Source: Dasyornis broadbenti
Lineage: Eukaryota; Chordata; Aves; Passeriformes; Dasyornithidae
DNA: 64,000 nucleotides
Assembly (NCBI GenBank): GCA_013397935.1
Contig: VZRN01000230.1
Location: 232,239-296,238 of the forward strand
Reading direction: 5' to 3'
Shown here: positions 36,129 through 49,019 of the stretch, one piece after another
How positions within the stretch are numbered: position 1 is the first letter of the stretch
Layout: every line of letters starts with the position of its first letter
The notes under the pieces: generated by a model
Databases searched by the model: none
Told to the model about the DNA's origin: nothing
What the model saw: the letters and a program-made list of their open reading frames with translations, nothing else
Program-made: the position numbers and the translations under genes

Positions 36129-36943
36129 TTCCGGAAGTGGTGGCTTGTTTGTGCGAACTCCAAGGAGTAAAACTGAAAAACCTCTCAATCTGAGTTACTG
36201 TAACTCAAGCCAAACTTGGGTTTACAGCACAAAACTTGACAATATAAAAAAATTCTAAGGTCTGCAAAAGAGAAGGAGGCTGTGTAAAGAAACATGCATT
36301 CATATACACTTACATTCATATATGCAAACAAAAGCACACTTGCTTCTCCTTCAACTTTTCCAAAACCCTCAGTTCCTATCCCCAGCTTTTGTTCCAGAAC
36401 CCTCTGAAGTAACTAAACTATAAATGGAGCTGTGAAAACTCAATAAACTGGGAGAAGTGCCTGAATTTTGCTTATCTACTTTAAGAGATTTCAAGAAATA
36501 TATAGATACTCCACAAAAGCACAGTGAAATTGTGTTGACGAAGGTGTCAAAATATGTACATACAGGAAGGGATAGCTTGATACAAATTTAGACTTAAAAT
36601 GGTTTGTTTTCCTGAGGTTGGAATCTGCCAGAACGTTCACTTATCTGTCGTATATCTGTGATGTTGAATACATTTTACAAGAGCAAGAAAGCAATTCAGC
36701 AAAGATTTCAAGAGAGACTAAAGTGTCATCTAGGAATGACTTCTGAGCCATGGGTCATGGGAGAACTTATCAATATAATACAAGAAAACACCAGAAACAT
36801 CAGCAATTTTTAACATAAGAACAAAGGAGTTTTGCATAAAGCAAGGCAAGGGTTTCTTTGAGAAAGAAGAAAAAAATATGTGAGCAAACAATGCAGCAGG
36901 ATTCAAAATTTATCTGCAATGAGGCTGCAGAGTCATCTAATAA
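36129..36943. other. Unannotated DNA
   Basis: AT-rich sequence with short ATTCATATA words at 36298-36330. Nothing else recognised. Confidence 0.5.
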
Positions 36944-37390
36944 GTGAGTCCAGAGAAGGTCACCCATATGATTAGAGTAATGGAACACCTCTCCTATGAG
37001 GAAAAGCTGAGAAAATTGGGTTTGTTCAATCTGGAAAAAAGGAAGCTTCAGGGTCATCTAATCACGGTCTTCCAGTACTTAATGGAAGCCATGGAAAGGA
37101 TGGAGAGAGACTATTTACAAGCATAACAGGGCAAAGAGAAATGGCTTCAAACAGACAGTGGGTAGGTTTAGATTTGATATCAGGAAAAAAGCTCTTCACT
37201 GTGAGGGCAGTGGGGCACAGGTTGCCCAGAGAAGCTGCACCATCCCCTGAAGTGTCCAGGGCCAGGTTGGATGGGGCCTGGAGCTAATAGGGGTAGTAGA
37301 AGGTGTCCCTGTCCATGGCAGCGGGTGGAAATAGACGGTCTTTAAGGTCCCTTCTGACCCAAATTATTTTGTGTTTCTATCATTCTATGA
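36944..37390 (+). mobile_element. CR1: CR1 LINE, ORF2 C-terminal end and 3' UTR
   Basis: The frame at 36944-37126 reads VTHMIRVMEHLSYEEKLRKL and GLFNLEKRKLQGHLITVFQY, a good match to the conserved ORF2 C-terminus. Downstream are GGTTGCCCAGAGAAGCTG, GGCCAGGTTGGATGGGGCCT, TCTTTAAGGTCCCTTCTGAC and a tail ending CATTCTATGA. It lies tail-to-tail with the next element, 10 bases away. Confidence 0.96.
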
Positions 37391-37399
37391 ATAAATGCA

Positions 37400-37706
37400 C
37401 AGGACCAGATTAATGCAGTTTGGAAGGGGCCTCAGAGGTGTCCAGTTAAACCTTCTACTCAAAGCACAGAGAGCTGTAGCCTGGGCTTGATCCAGGTGGT
37501 TGCTCAAAACCTCTGAGGAGCAAAGCTGTACAACCACTTTGAGCAACACTGCCCAGTGTTTGACCTCCCTGGTGGAAGTTTCTCTTTAAATCTTGTCTGA
37601 AGTTCTGTTTCAGCTTATGCCCTTTGGCTCTCCTCCTCCTGTCATGTAAAGCCTCATTCTGGCTCCTTTGACCAGAAGTGGACAGAGTATTCTAGATGTG
37701 ATCTAA
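37400..37706 (-). mobile_element. CR1: CR1 LINE, subfamily with GGAAGGGGCCTC end
   Basis: The plus strand reads TTTGGAAGGGGCCTCAGAGG, AACCTTCTACTCAAAGCACA, ACTGCCCAGTGTTTGACCTC and ends AGAGTATTCTAGATGTGATC, antisense to the ORF2 end. The consensus differs from its two neighbours, so it is a different CR1 subfamily and a separate insertion. Confidence 0.88.
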
Positions 37707-37733
37707 TGGTAATTGGTGATTTGAACAATCAAT

Positions 37734-37815
37734 GAATCATAGAATGACTTGTGTTGGAAGGAACTGTAAAGATCTTCCAGTTCCAACCCCGTGTCATGGG
37801 CAGGGATGCCAAAGT
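37734..37815 (-). mobile_element. CR1: CR1 LINE extreme 3' end
   Basis: GAATCATAGAATGACTTGTG then GTTGGAAGGAACTGTAAAGA and GTGTCATGGGCAGGGATGCC, about 80 bp. Third CR1 of the cluster that starts at 36944. Confidence 0.92.
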
Positions 37816-40769
37816 TACCAAAGAAAAAAAAAATTAATTCAAGCAACCAACAATAAACCTTTGAGGAAAAAACAGACTCTCCCAAACTTACTGTAATTAC
37901 CATTGGAAAATATAAAGCGGGAAAATTGCAAGTGAGAGCTGGAAATGGTGATGCTTGTACTATTCTTGGCTCATTCAATGGCCAAATATGGAAATGTAAG
38001 CAAGTTGCAACCCATCTGTGCTCAAAGTAAAATGGGCTTGAACAACAAAGTTTTCAAGCAGGAAGCATAGAGTAACATATGTTTATCTAGAGTATCTTAC
38101 ACCACGTGAGTGAATGGATTCCAGGTTTTACTACAGCTTTCAACAAACCACATAATTTTTAACTCGTTATCTACCTTTATGTTTAGAACCAGAGACCTTT
38201 GGAAAAAAAATCAGAATTGTTCTGAAAGCTAGACTGTGATGGAAAAAGACGAGCTCTTCTAGGTGTTTTTTTTTTCAATATATATGTACAACAGGGTTAA
38301 GAAACACTGGGATTAAAATCTGTCTATGCACAGACTTCAACTCACCTCTACATGGCTGTCTTGATGTGCATTCTTTGTGCATGTACGTTATAATCATCTT
38401 ATTCCACAGGATTGCCATTTTAAAATATTTCACTTCTTCCATAAATAAATGAAAAATAGTTGAAACACTCATTGTTCATTTTCACACCGTTCACAAAAAG
38501 TTCAAGGAGTCTTGGGGTTTTTTAATGGTAAGATGCCATATGGATATGCTCACCCAAATTATTCTCCCAACAAATGGAATTTTGTCTCTAGGTTTAGGTC
38601 TATCCTCATTCGCTCTGCCTAAGTCTGTAACAACTCCATAAAGGCTACACAGATCACCGAGAATGCAAAATTAATGCAATACTGATCAAAGATCGCATCA
38701 TCTGCTCGTATTAGGCTCCATTTGGACTTATACCAGTGTGATCCCAGGGGAAGATGGCAGCTCCTTACTCGTTCTTCCTTTCTCCCTTTTTTTCACGCAA
38801 ACTCTGCCAAAACTGATGACTTCTCCCTCAGCTGGTTCCCAGGAGCCAACTGGTCTTTCCCTGTCTTCCCCCAGCTAACATGAGCTGGTTTCCCCCTTGT
38901 ATACAGCTGCCCTAATTCTTAGAGCATTTCATCCTTTTCACTTTCTAAATGGAAATGTTAAATTTTTCACAGAGGAGGTGCCCTGGGGGGGAGTTTTGCT
39001 CACACCCAAGAACGGATGTCAGTTAATATTTGGACATGATTAATTAACAGTAAACCCTAAGGCAAACTTTGCTATTATGAAAATAAGACAATATTCCAGA
39101 TTACATGAGTGTCTGCCTATATGACAAAGTTACCCAGATACTCTGAAATCAACAAAGATTTGTCACAGATACAAAGAGAGTTATTATTTTATGCATTTCA
39201 TATTCAAATGAATTACTTTTGTCCCTCTTAGACAATATAAGAACAACCTAGGGATAAACCACTGTTTGAATTACCTCTCAGACGCTTTCAATCACTGGTA
39301 TAAACTTTTCTAAATTTGTAAAAAATTATTTGGAATTCATATTCTTTTCCTAGTTAGTGGTTAATTGGTATTTTACTGTACAAGTGGAAAGCCAACCTTA
39401 CCGTGCAGTGCTTATAAATCCTGAATTACTTTTGCAGCCCCATCCTGGGTAGAAAACAACCTCTGTTAGACAAATAGAGCTGAAACACACCATGGCTCAG
39501 CTTGAGAAACAAAAACTAGTTTTTCCAGGAGAAGCCAAAGTAGGTCATCATGTGGGCAAATCAGAGTCACACGTTTTTGAACGGAGTGCAGATGCAGGGG
39601 TAGCTGAAGGAATGCCAGCACTGAAGGGCTGAAAACCACACCTGTTTACTGCCAGGGAGGCAGGTGGAGACATCCACAGATACACAAACTGTGCTATTGA
39701 ATGTGCAGTGGAAGATATGGCCAGAACCTTAATTTTATGTCTTATCCAAAAGATGTAGGAAAAGGCCTTATAGCCCTTCATCATCACCAAAAAAGTGCAC
39801 ACTTGTTTAGCTTCATAAAACAAGGATGTCAATATTTTTCTGCTATGGAACATTACAGACTCTCTCAAGGCAAATTATTTCAGAATGTGAAAATATTCTA
39901 TCACTGTTATTCAGGCATTTTTTTCTGCCTCAGGCTCAGGTCTAGATGTATTTGGAGGCATTGTGAAGTTGCATCTTCTGACTATGAGAAAAAAGACTTC
40001 ATGATGAGGTCAACTAAAACCTCTGTTTGTTTTGTATCAACTTTTAAACAGAAAGATTTCAGAAAATAAAAAAGTCACTCTTTTCTAGAACACAGACACA
40101 AGAAACTTGGCAAAGTCTGAAGCCAGAAAAATACAGTTAAATAGCACAGGAGAGTAAGCTTTCAAAACATGATTCCTTCTTCAAAGTTCAGCAAATAAAT
40201 CTTTTCCTCCTCATTAAAAAAAAAAAAAAGAAAGAAAAAGAATTTAAACAATCTCTTGCAAGGCATTGCAAATGCACTTGGAACAAAGAACTATACATTC
40301 AACACCCATAATCCTAAACCTTTAAATGCAGCATGACAAAGGCAAAAAATTAATTAAAACTCTCAACAACTCTGAAATTTCAATCCCAATCCTTATCAAT
40401 CTGTTGATTTAATTATCACTGATTCATAACAGCTTTTTAATTCTGACATGAACATTTATCCTTTTTTAATTGTGGCATGGTTCCATCTCTAATGATAAAT
40501 TAATGCAATAATGGTTCATGAGCTTTTATGTTTTCAGAATCTGGATTCCTCTGATAAGTGAGCAGAAGAAACTTCAACCAGAAAAAGTGAATTTTCCTCG
40601 GGGAAGTACTCCGTTGATATAATTTGTCTCCAGTTTCATAATTTTGTTACTGAAAAATGCCAAGGTCAAATTGGGCCAGAATATAATAAAACATATATAC
40701 AAAATAAATATAATAAAGGATCATTTTGCTATAGGCACCTAATGTAACATCTTGCATCCCAGAAGTATT
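37816..40769. other. Unannotated DNA
   Basis: No gene or transposon recognised. Contains an A run with AAAG units (40216-40243). The 122- and 106-codon frames near 39548-40069 overlap on opposite strands and show no domain. Confidence 0.5.
40216..40243. repeat. A-rich low-complexity tract
   Basis: About 14 As followed by AAAG units. Confidence 0.92.
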
Positions 40770-41065
40770 CTCAAAGGAGGTTGCAGGCAGGTGTGGTTGG
40801 TCTCTTTTCCCAGGTAACCAGTGCAGGATGTCTGGAAATGGCCTCAAGTTGCACCAGGGGAAGCTTAGATAGGATTTTGGAGAAAACATTCTTCACTGAA
40901 AGTGTGGTCAGGCATTAGAACAGGCTGCCCAAGGAAATGGTCTAATCATGGTCCCTGGAAGAGTTCAAAAGGCACGTGGATGTGGCTCTTAGGGATACGG
41001 TTTGGTGGTCAAGGGTTGGAGTTGATGGTCTTAGAGGCCTTTTCCAACCTTAACTATTCTGTGAG
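40770..41065 (+). mobile_element. CR1: CR1 LINE, ORF2 end and 3' UTR
   Basis: CAAAGGAGGTTGCAGGCAGG, CCTCAAGTTGCACCAGGGGA, AGGCATTAGAACAGGCTGCC, GGTTGGAGTTGATGGTCTTA and TTTTCCAACCTTAACTATTC in CR1 order. The frame around 40902-41165 is broken ORF2 or 3' UTR, not a host gene. Confidence 0.95.
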
Positions 41066-41559
41066 GTATCTGGAACGGTTTAATGTTGTTATTAGGAGCT
41101 TCAAATACAAAATGGAGAGTAAGCTATTAATTTTTGTCTGCAAGTGTGCCACAGGAAAAGATTAAAAGTCAAAGTTATCATCACAAATATATTTAATTCT
41201 GCAAGTCTACGCACAAAATTCCAGAGTTACACAGTAAAAGATGAATTGCACTGACACAGAATGGGAGATGTTTGAGCAGTCAGCACTTCTCCAAAAATAC
41301 CTACCTACTGCAGGAACAGTAACTCCTTTCTGTCATTCCTTTTCAGAATAAAATATCAGGCTGGGAGGTTTAAAGTTTCCTAAGACAAAGTAAAAAATTT
41401 CACTGTGCTCCATGGCTTCAGTGGGACAATGTATGTCAATAAAAACAGCAAGTAGGTCTACAGGAGAGTAGAAGAGACCCTTAGTGATACAGACAATGAA
41501 ATAATGGAGAAAGATTGAAAAGATGAGAAAGATTCAGTTAAATTGGAGGCAAGAGATGT
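41066..41559. other. Unannotated DNA
   Basis: Short unique stretch between two CR1 copies in the same orientation; nothing recognised. Confidence 0.5.
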
Positions 41560-41716
41560 AGCTGTTCCTGTAGAGTCCAAGAAGCATTTGGGCAAAGCTC
41601 TGAGGCACGTGGTAGGATTCTCAGGGCTATTCTGTGCAGGGCCAGGTGCTGGATTTCAATGATCCTTGTGGGTCTCTTCCAACACAGGATATTCTGAGAT
41701 TCTGTGGTTCTGTGAA
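41560..41716 (+). mobile_element. CR1: CR1 LINE 3' end, GATCCTTGTGGGTC-type subfamily
   Basis: TCTGTGCAGGGCCAGGTGCT, GATCCTTGTGGGTCTCTTCC, AACACAGGATATTCTGAGAT and an octamer tail (TTCTGTGGTTCTGTGAA). This end consensus matches the copy at 3940-4290, on the other strand, and differs from most others here. Confidence 0.9.
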
Positions 41717-42387
41717 AGATGTCTGAAACTGGTTCAAGAAATATAAATGTTCATTGAATTATTTAAAATTATTAAAAGACTTCAAGAGGGGGGAAAAAAG
41801 CAAAAATGTAGAGACTTTTGAGATAACATTATGGTCAAAAGACACCTGATACTGATCAAGGAAACTGCAGATCTTGAATTCTCCAACTATCTGGATCAGG
41901 GATCCTAAGAAACTCTTCTTCCTAGAGGATGGAAGAATGGTTTATAAGACCCTTCACTTCATATTGGGTTTTTTGTTTTCTAACTTGGAGTGTGAGGATT
42001 TATGCTACTCAATTCTCTCACAGTATTTACATCCAGATATAAATTATTATTGCAAATGAATATGTGGAGCAGATCTGAACATAACAAAGAGAATAGCACT
42101 TGTAATAAGTAATATATTTGTATTTATTGTTTGTGTTCAGAATGTTACTTGGAAAAGAACAAGAATAAAAGTAAGAGTTTTTAGGAAGCCAATTAGAAAA
42201 TGTAAAACTTACATCTTGCAATTCATAGATGTAAAACAATCCACACAAAAAGACCTTAAAGGCCATGAAAGAATGTTCGCCATCTGAAATTTGTAAGATT
42301 TTCAGCTATTGCATAACATTGCCTCCAGCAATGAACCTCACCGAATCACATCAACTCAAAGTTTGTGCTACAAATCCGTGTCACTTC

Positions 42388-42428
42388 AGAGAGAGACTAA
42401 GAGAGAGAGAAAGAAACAGAAAAGGAAA
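42388..42428. repeat. GA-rich low-complexity tract
   Basis: GAGAGA units grading into AAAG words. Purine-only apart from two or three bases. Confidence 0.88.
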
Positions 42429-43908
42429 GTGCACCCCATATGGAGTTTATACCAAATTATTTAAAAATATGTTTAAAAGTAATCGAAAAATCACTTCCAT
42501 TCAGTGGTGTCTGTCATGAATCCTGGGAGAACATGATATGAGAGACCTTAAGTTTCATGGAGAAAATAAAAATGAGCAGGTAACTAGCAGGCATGCTGAG
42601 GATGGTGGCAATTCCTTATAAAGTCACAAAACCTGGTAAATAAAAATCTCTGGGCTTTTTTTAGTGATGGGAGGTGTTTTTAAGTTTAGAAGCTTCCGAC
42701 AGTCCATTGCACAGGCAGAAGTACAGGGAGAGAATATTCATTAAGGGTCGGACTGGACAGATTTTAGGATGAGCATTTTATGGTTTATTCTATTAGTGGT
42801 TTATGACAATACATATACATTACTTCATATAAGAAAAAGAAGAAAACAGCCTCCCTACAGATGATGGGAAAACATCCTTAATTGTCTTGCCAGCTATTTC
42901 TACACCAAGCCCTCAAAACACAGGGGCAGACACCGCTCCCCACTGCAGCACCCTATTCTCCTTTCCGTCCCCATCCCTTCAAGCAGACGGTGAGCAAACC
43001 TGACCCCACAGCTCCCTTCCTTATTTCTTTATCTTTCCCCCTCTTTTTCTCCATGATTTCCAGTAGCAGCGATGCTACTGCCTCACTTCTGTATCCTATC
43101 AGCAGCAAAGCTTCACTTTGCTCCCGTTTCAGACAAGGCCATCTCCATGCATGTGGTTGGGATTCTCAAAGCAACCAAGCAGAAGAGCATCAGTTTTGCT
43201 TGCTTTGGAGTTTCTGCTAATCCCAGTCTCTTGCCTGCTCCACTGCTTTGTTTATGCAGCCCTTTTGCTGTTCCCTGCCTGCCCTTACAAATGTTGTTTT
43301 GACATTGTGGTCGCCAGGTGCCCCACCACCCCTTCCATCAACAGACACTTGTGCAGCAGGTGGCACAAATGGGTTGGCAATAATTCAGTGTCTCAGCATT
43401 GGATTGCCTTGTCTGGTGCTTTTGATGGTGGCTAGACAGGGTTAATGACAGGAGCAGGGGAAAAAATATAATAAAAATGCTGTGGGGATCCACTTTCAGA
43501 GAGGAAAGCTCTTCCATGAGCCAGAAACACCACTGAAAATCTCCGTTCCTAATAAGCATGAGCTGTATTCTGTAGCAAAAGAAGTTTATTTTAGCACCTT
43601 CTGTTTAATCACATTAAAAATGTCAAGGTTTCCCTTATCTCCTTTGATCGTCATAACTCCAGTGACTCCAATTATATTTTCTGCTGTACATTACAAAACT
43701 ATGGTTAGTTTAGCTATGAAGCTCTAAGGAGAGTAAATAAATAAATAAGAGTAGTAAGGGGTGGTGAGAGCTTTCATCAGACCAACAAATAATTATCGGT
43801 GTGTACATACCTGCTGGGACACTGAAATACATGGTTAGAATTAGAACCCAATCGTAAACACTGAAGTTTTTTATTCTCTAGTTGAGTTGGTGCTAAAAAA
43901 ACAGCCAA

Positions 43909-43930
43909 TTTATATATATATATATATATA
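43909..43930. repeat. (TA)n microsatellite
   Basis: About eleven TA units, followed by AAACC. Confidence 0.95.
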
Positions 43931-44684
43931 AAACCTTATAAAGAGTTGGAAGACAATTTAGTGTGAATAATCATGAAGTTCAGGGGTGTTTACATTCAGG
44001 GTTCCAATTCTGAGCTCAATAACCTGCAGGAATATGAAGATCATGTAAAGAGTTAGAAATGAGTCATAATCAGTTCTTTACTCTGCTGGCTTCTTACTCT
44101 GAATAAATCACTTGAACTGTTTTCATCCATTTCACTGCTTCTAAATTGGAGATAATATTCCTGTCCCAGGGGTACTGCAATGATTAATTAATCACTTGAA
44201 GTCACTCGGGATTTGAAAATGTGTGCCTGTGTGTGTATATGTAGCTTCACATATGCAGAATATATATAAATATTTCCTTTACTTTGTATGTTAGGCGTAA
44301 AGGGTGTAGTTCTAGAATCAGCACTGAACTTTTTGAACAAGAATAATCAAAAAAACCCCATCTTGGGAATTCAGGCTGTCAAATTCAAAGGACAGTCATA
44401 CCTCCCATCTCCAAATTATCTCCAGCTATAAAGTTCTCTCTCTTTCCTTGAAATCGTCTCCCTCAGAAGACTCAAGAAGCAAAAGTTATTGATACTGAAG
44501 AAATTTCACATTGCTTTCCCTTTCCAGTATGATAGGGAGTTATTTGTATTCTTCTTTGTGGGGCTTTGTCAGGCATTGTATATTACACCGCAGTCTGGAC
44601 CACTGAGAAGCACAAAATAGCTCCCACCACTGCAGCTGTGAGGGCAAGAAAAAGAGCAGAATAAAGCCGAAGAGTTGCATTTTA

Positions 44685-44699
44685 AGAAAAAAAAAAAAA
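44685..44699. repeat. Poly-A tract
   Basis: Fourteen to fifteen As. Confidence 0.92.
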
Positions 44700-44739
44700 T
44701 ACAGATTATTTCGGGCTTCTTTTGCGGCATCACTAACCT

Positions 44740-44804
44740 TCAACTGTTGGACTTGATGATCTCAGAGGTTTTTTCCAACCTTAATGATTTTGTGACTCTG
44801 TGAT
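44740..44804 (+). mobile_element. CR1: CR1 LINE extreme 3' end
   Basis: GTTGGACTTGATGATCTCAG, GGTTTTTTCCAACCTTAATG and a tail ATTTTGTGACTCTGTGA. About 65 bp of an AGGTCTTTTCC-type CR1. Confidence 0.9.
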
Positions 44805-45927
44805 AACACTCTGTAGTATCACACACAAAGCTGTGTAAATGATCACTACAAATGTGGTCGGCTGTTCCAAGCTGCTTTCTGGACATATATGCATAATCAT
44901 AAGACCAGCATGTAAAAATGAGGCAGTTCTGCTAATTTATTCCTAGATTTCTTAGAATGAGAAAAAATAAACAAATAAAATGCAAGTAAAATCTCTGCAA
45001 TCTTTCCCCCCTTAATTCTTGGGATTCGGGCTTCTTAAAAAAGAAACCTTCATAAAGCCTCTTCTCTGGTCACAATGTGATTGAGTCAAAAAACAGACAT
45101 ATGTTTTTCACTGCTTTCTGCTTTTAAGCTACAGCTACATGGATTTTGCTGTTAGTGGAAGGAAAAAATAAACTATATAGAGCCCTGGCACACGTTTTCT
45201 GCTCAGCCTTAATTTCTCACATGACCTTTGGCAGGTGTTTTAAACTCACTTTGGCTCAATTCCCCATCTGTTGATCAAAGCTGATGTCTAGACCAAGTAG
45301 AGTCAGTTGACAACTTCACAGTAAAATTGTTTTCTACCAGATTCACCAGAACTAAAAAATTTTGAGGAAACGTGTCAAGTCCACTGAAGTTTTTGACACG
45401 GAAACCGGAAGCACAGGATGAACACTGTGATATCCAGTGACACCCCTCTGGTGAAACAGGTCTGCTTGCCACACATGCTCCAGATCTCTGGGATAAGCTG
45501 CCTCTTATAGTTGCCAGTCCCAACACATATGAAAAAATCTCAAAGAATACATTCTCAGGTCCTTCCAGGGCTCTTGTTCCAGCTTTCTTTATATGATGTG
45601 GGCAGATTTCCATTCTCTACTACACGTGGGTGTGGATTTTTTGCTTAACCTCAGAGGCTCCTAGATTTCCAGCTTTTCTCGTGGCTCCTCTCACTGACTG
45701 TCTATTGCAAAGGCAGGTCAGAGACTCATCTCCCACACTTCCCAGGTGCTCATTTCCCATAGTGACAGAATGATCCCGGAAATGTATTTATTTTGAGAAA
45801 CATTCTGGTTTAGTGAGCCTTGTAAGCATAGAACGTCCTTTCTCTTCTAAAAACCTATACTGTTTTCATTATTTCCATTACTATATTCTGCCACGATGCA
45901 AAAATACCAAATAATGATAATTCTTGG
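44805..45927. other. Unannotated DNA
   Basis: No repeat recognised. A 112-codon minus frame (45275-45613) has no domain I recognise. Confidence 0.5.
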
Positions 45928-46144
45928 AAATTCTTCCCTGTGAGGGTGGTGACGCCCTGGCACAGGGTGCCCAGAGAAGCTGTGGCTGCCCCTGGATCCC
46001 TGGAAGTGTCCAAGGCCAGGTTGTACAGGGCTTGGAGCAACCTGGGATACTGAATGTGTCCCTGTCCATAGCAGAGGGGTGGAATGAGATGACTTTTAAT
46101 GTTCCTTCCAACCCAAGCCATTCCACAATTCTATGATTCTATGA
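45928..46144 (+). mobile_element. CR1: CR1 LINE 3' end
   Basis: CTTCCCTGTGAGGGTGGTGA, CAGGGTGCCCAGAGAAGCTG, GTGTCCAAGGCCAGGTTGTA, GTTCCTTCCAACCCAAGCCA and a tail with two clear octamers (ATTCTATGATTCTATGAT). Well preserved. Confidence 0.96.
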
Positions 46145-49019
46145 TATTTCCCTTGTTAAAGTAGAGCAAGAAATCAGAAACTGTCAAATGTTTGGGAACT
46201 GGAAATTTGAACAATCAAAGAGCTAAAATCCAAAAAATCCAAATAGCTAAAATGATTTCACAGCCTTTCTAGTTACAAAATACTTCTACTTTCAACAGGG
46301 TCTTATTCTCTCCCACCCTGAAAAAAAATGATTTTGTCAAGAAATGGTTCTCCTTCCTGGTCAGAGATTTTGAGTAATTTCTTGTGGTTTTGAGAAAGTA
46401 TATGAAATAAATATATAAAATAAATATATTTTTAGGTAAAGAAGTCACTAGGAGGCAGGAAAAGATCTATTCTGTAAAGATTGGTGAAAACAGGTACAAG
46501 TATTACTCTCTGGCTGCTCTTTTACTAAAAGTATACATTTAAAGATGACTTGTGCAGAAATTTTACAATGGAAGAGACAAAGAAGTCCTTTGCCTTGCTT
46601 CTCCTTTTTCTTTTAATTTGCTTTGCCTGTATCCCACTGTTTTAAAAATGGTCTTGAGTCTGTGTATGTGTGTGTGTCTGTATATAATGACACATAATAA
46701 CATCTCAATTAGATCGGTATTGTAATGGGCTCATTAGTATAAATGTGCGTGATTGGCCTCCGTTCTGCTACAGAACTGAAGTTAATCAGATAAACTTCAA
46801 AGGGCAAACGGAAGGATTATGCCTCACCTCATGGGGACACAGACCTTCCTTTGAAGTACCTGTTGGCATCCAGAAAGTTCTGTCAAGTCATCAATACATT
46901 TTAACTACCTTGGGGTAGTTTCCTACCTTTTCCTTCTGATGTAGAAAGCCTTCCTTTTTCTCTGGTGTAAATATCCTGCTTGGCGCAATGGGATCTGGAA
47001 GCCCAGTTGATGCCCTGAGTGCCATCACCATGGCCAGAATCAAGCGGTCATCAAACACTTTCTTTTTAGCATCCAAGAGAAGCAATTTGGTTCTTCACAG
47101 GTTGTACAAACAGATATAGAAAACAGTGATGATGTTAGGAAGGCTTCAACTTCCAGCTAAGAGGGGCCCATACAAGTGTTAACCAGGGTTATCCTTGTTA
47201 ATTCAGAATCAATTTTTCTGCATATATAAGTGTTCACTCAGTTTCACGATTAAATAAAATGTCAGAGCTAAAAGATAATGCCTGCATGTTACCACTACCA
47301 GCAGACAAGTCAGGCTGTTTATTCTCTCCTCTGTTTATTCAACAGCAAACCACTGTTATTTGCAAAACAAAAAAGCAACACAGTGAGAACACTGAAATCC
47401 TTTCAATTTCTTTTTTAAGTGCTCAGACTAAACCACACAAAACCAGCCAGTCATTTCTTCCCTGCCAACTGATTATGCAGCCATGTTGTTTGAAAGCTTG
47501 CATAATTTACATTAGCATGCCTAAGATCTCAGGTGACTATGCCTTTGAGGCCAGCATGATAGCCCCAGTGGACCAAGATTTGATATTCTTCCCAATATCT
47601 GACCCTTTTTTCCTTGTTAATTATAGGCAGACTTCCCTGGCCTGGGCCCGGATCTGCACCTGTTTCCCATCTCTGAGCAGCTGCTAATTAGGTTGCAAAT
47701 GGTGGGTCTGGGCAGAGCTGGCCACACAGGCTTCAGAGCCCATTGATCAGGCTGGCGTGCCATGCACACACCAATTATTGCATTCTGAACTTCCCGCAAT
47801 GAAAGCTGCTCCCAGACACCACGCTGTATTGAAATAAAAATCCTATCACTTCCCACCCTGGTGATGTGGAACAGTGCTGCTCTGAAGGAGTAAGGGAAAG
47901 GAGAGGATGGATATTGGATCCAGCACTCCCTTGTGCAGTGAGAAATAATAAATATCTTGAGTTATGCACATTTAAGTTGGAGGTGACTCCAACGTAGTGT
48001 TGTTAATGTTTCTCTGAAAATCTTTTATTTGTCTTTCTGCTCCCAAGACAAAATGACTTCTGAGTCTTCTTTTGGAAGCAGAGTTGTGAATGATCCTAAA
48101 AATCTTAAGCTGAAATAATCCTAAAAAATTATTTTGATCAGCATCATTTGAGCAACATCTCAAAAAAATGTGGGTTAACTGTAGCAATATTCAGCAATTT
48201 AAGCTAAAATTTAAAATTGGAAGTGTCTTTGGTGCTCAGGGAAAATGGGAAGTACATTAAAAGCACAGAGTCTGATTTGTTACTAAATAAATAAATAAAT
48301 ATATATTGTGTTTCCAGCCCAAATGGTGAAAGGTTATAAATGTTTCAGAGAACTTGAGAGAGGAGTTCCTCATGGAAAGAATTAGGCAACTCCCTGCCAT
48401 TCCAAGGTGTGTCAAAAATGTGTAATATAAGTTATCCAAAAAGTATATGGAAATCCTCTTGGTTTTATCACACTAAATATTGCGAGTTTGGAAACCTAAA
48501 GATATATGAATTACTCCAAAATTCTACAGATAGGGAAGATGTCATATAGGGAAGCTAAAGTGACTTGATTGAACAGGTGAAAAGGGTTTCTGCAAGTGGG
48601 GAAGGGATTGCAATTGTATCTTGTACTGAAACCACTGAAACATTCTTCCACCTGCCTGGGATGTATGTAATTCCATTGTGGTCAAGGTTCATCATTACCA
48701 ATGGACCGTATGAAAGACCTGTCTCTGTGGTTCTAGATCTTCAATTCAAGAAAGAAAACGGAAAAACACTAAATAATATTAACATTATTTTTAAAATGTT
48801 TATATATCACTAAGAGCAAGTACCAGAGCAAATATTCTGAAAAACTTTACCCAAACTTACAACAACCTAGTCTGAAAAACGCACCCATCACCTGTAAACT
48901 GAGACTTCTGCAGTCCAGAGCATTCTTTGCCAAAGGAAATATTCTGAAGCAACTTTGCATAGAATGCAGAATAAATCAAAGATTTTCATAAGCAGAAAAT
49001 TATGTGAAACTCACGCTAT
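46145..49019. other. Unique DNA with CNE-like islands
   Basis: No transposon recognised apart from a short AATA repeat. 46720-46850 and 47560-47870 have complex composition with TAATTA, CAGCTG and TTGCAAAT-like words, which is suggestive of regulatory conservation. The 142-codon frame (47259-47687) crosses one of these islands and ends in it; I see no domain in it. Confidence 0.35.
48283..48304. repeat. (AAAT)n short repeat
   Basis: Four AAAT units followed by ATATAT. Confidence 0.9.

Larger units (their letters stand above)
41717..44739. other. Unannotated DNA
   Basis: Contains a GA-rich tract (42388-42428), a TA repeat (43909-43930) and an A run (44685-44699). The overlapping frames at 42882-43445 come from a C/T-rich stretch and have no recognisable domain. 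Confidence 0.5.

Noticed and set aside
47259..47687. 142-codon plus frame as a gene
   Set aside because: No domain, no splice support and uneven composition; the right part lies in a CNE-like stretch, which can be open by chance.
48565..48813. 82-codon plus frame with moderately protein-like content
   Set aside because: No family recognised, no splice signals, ends in AT-rich noise; weaker than the 9549-9812 frame.
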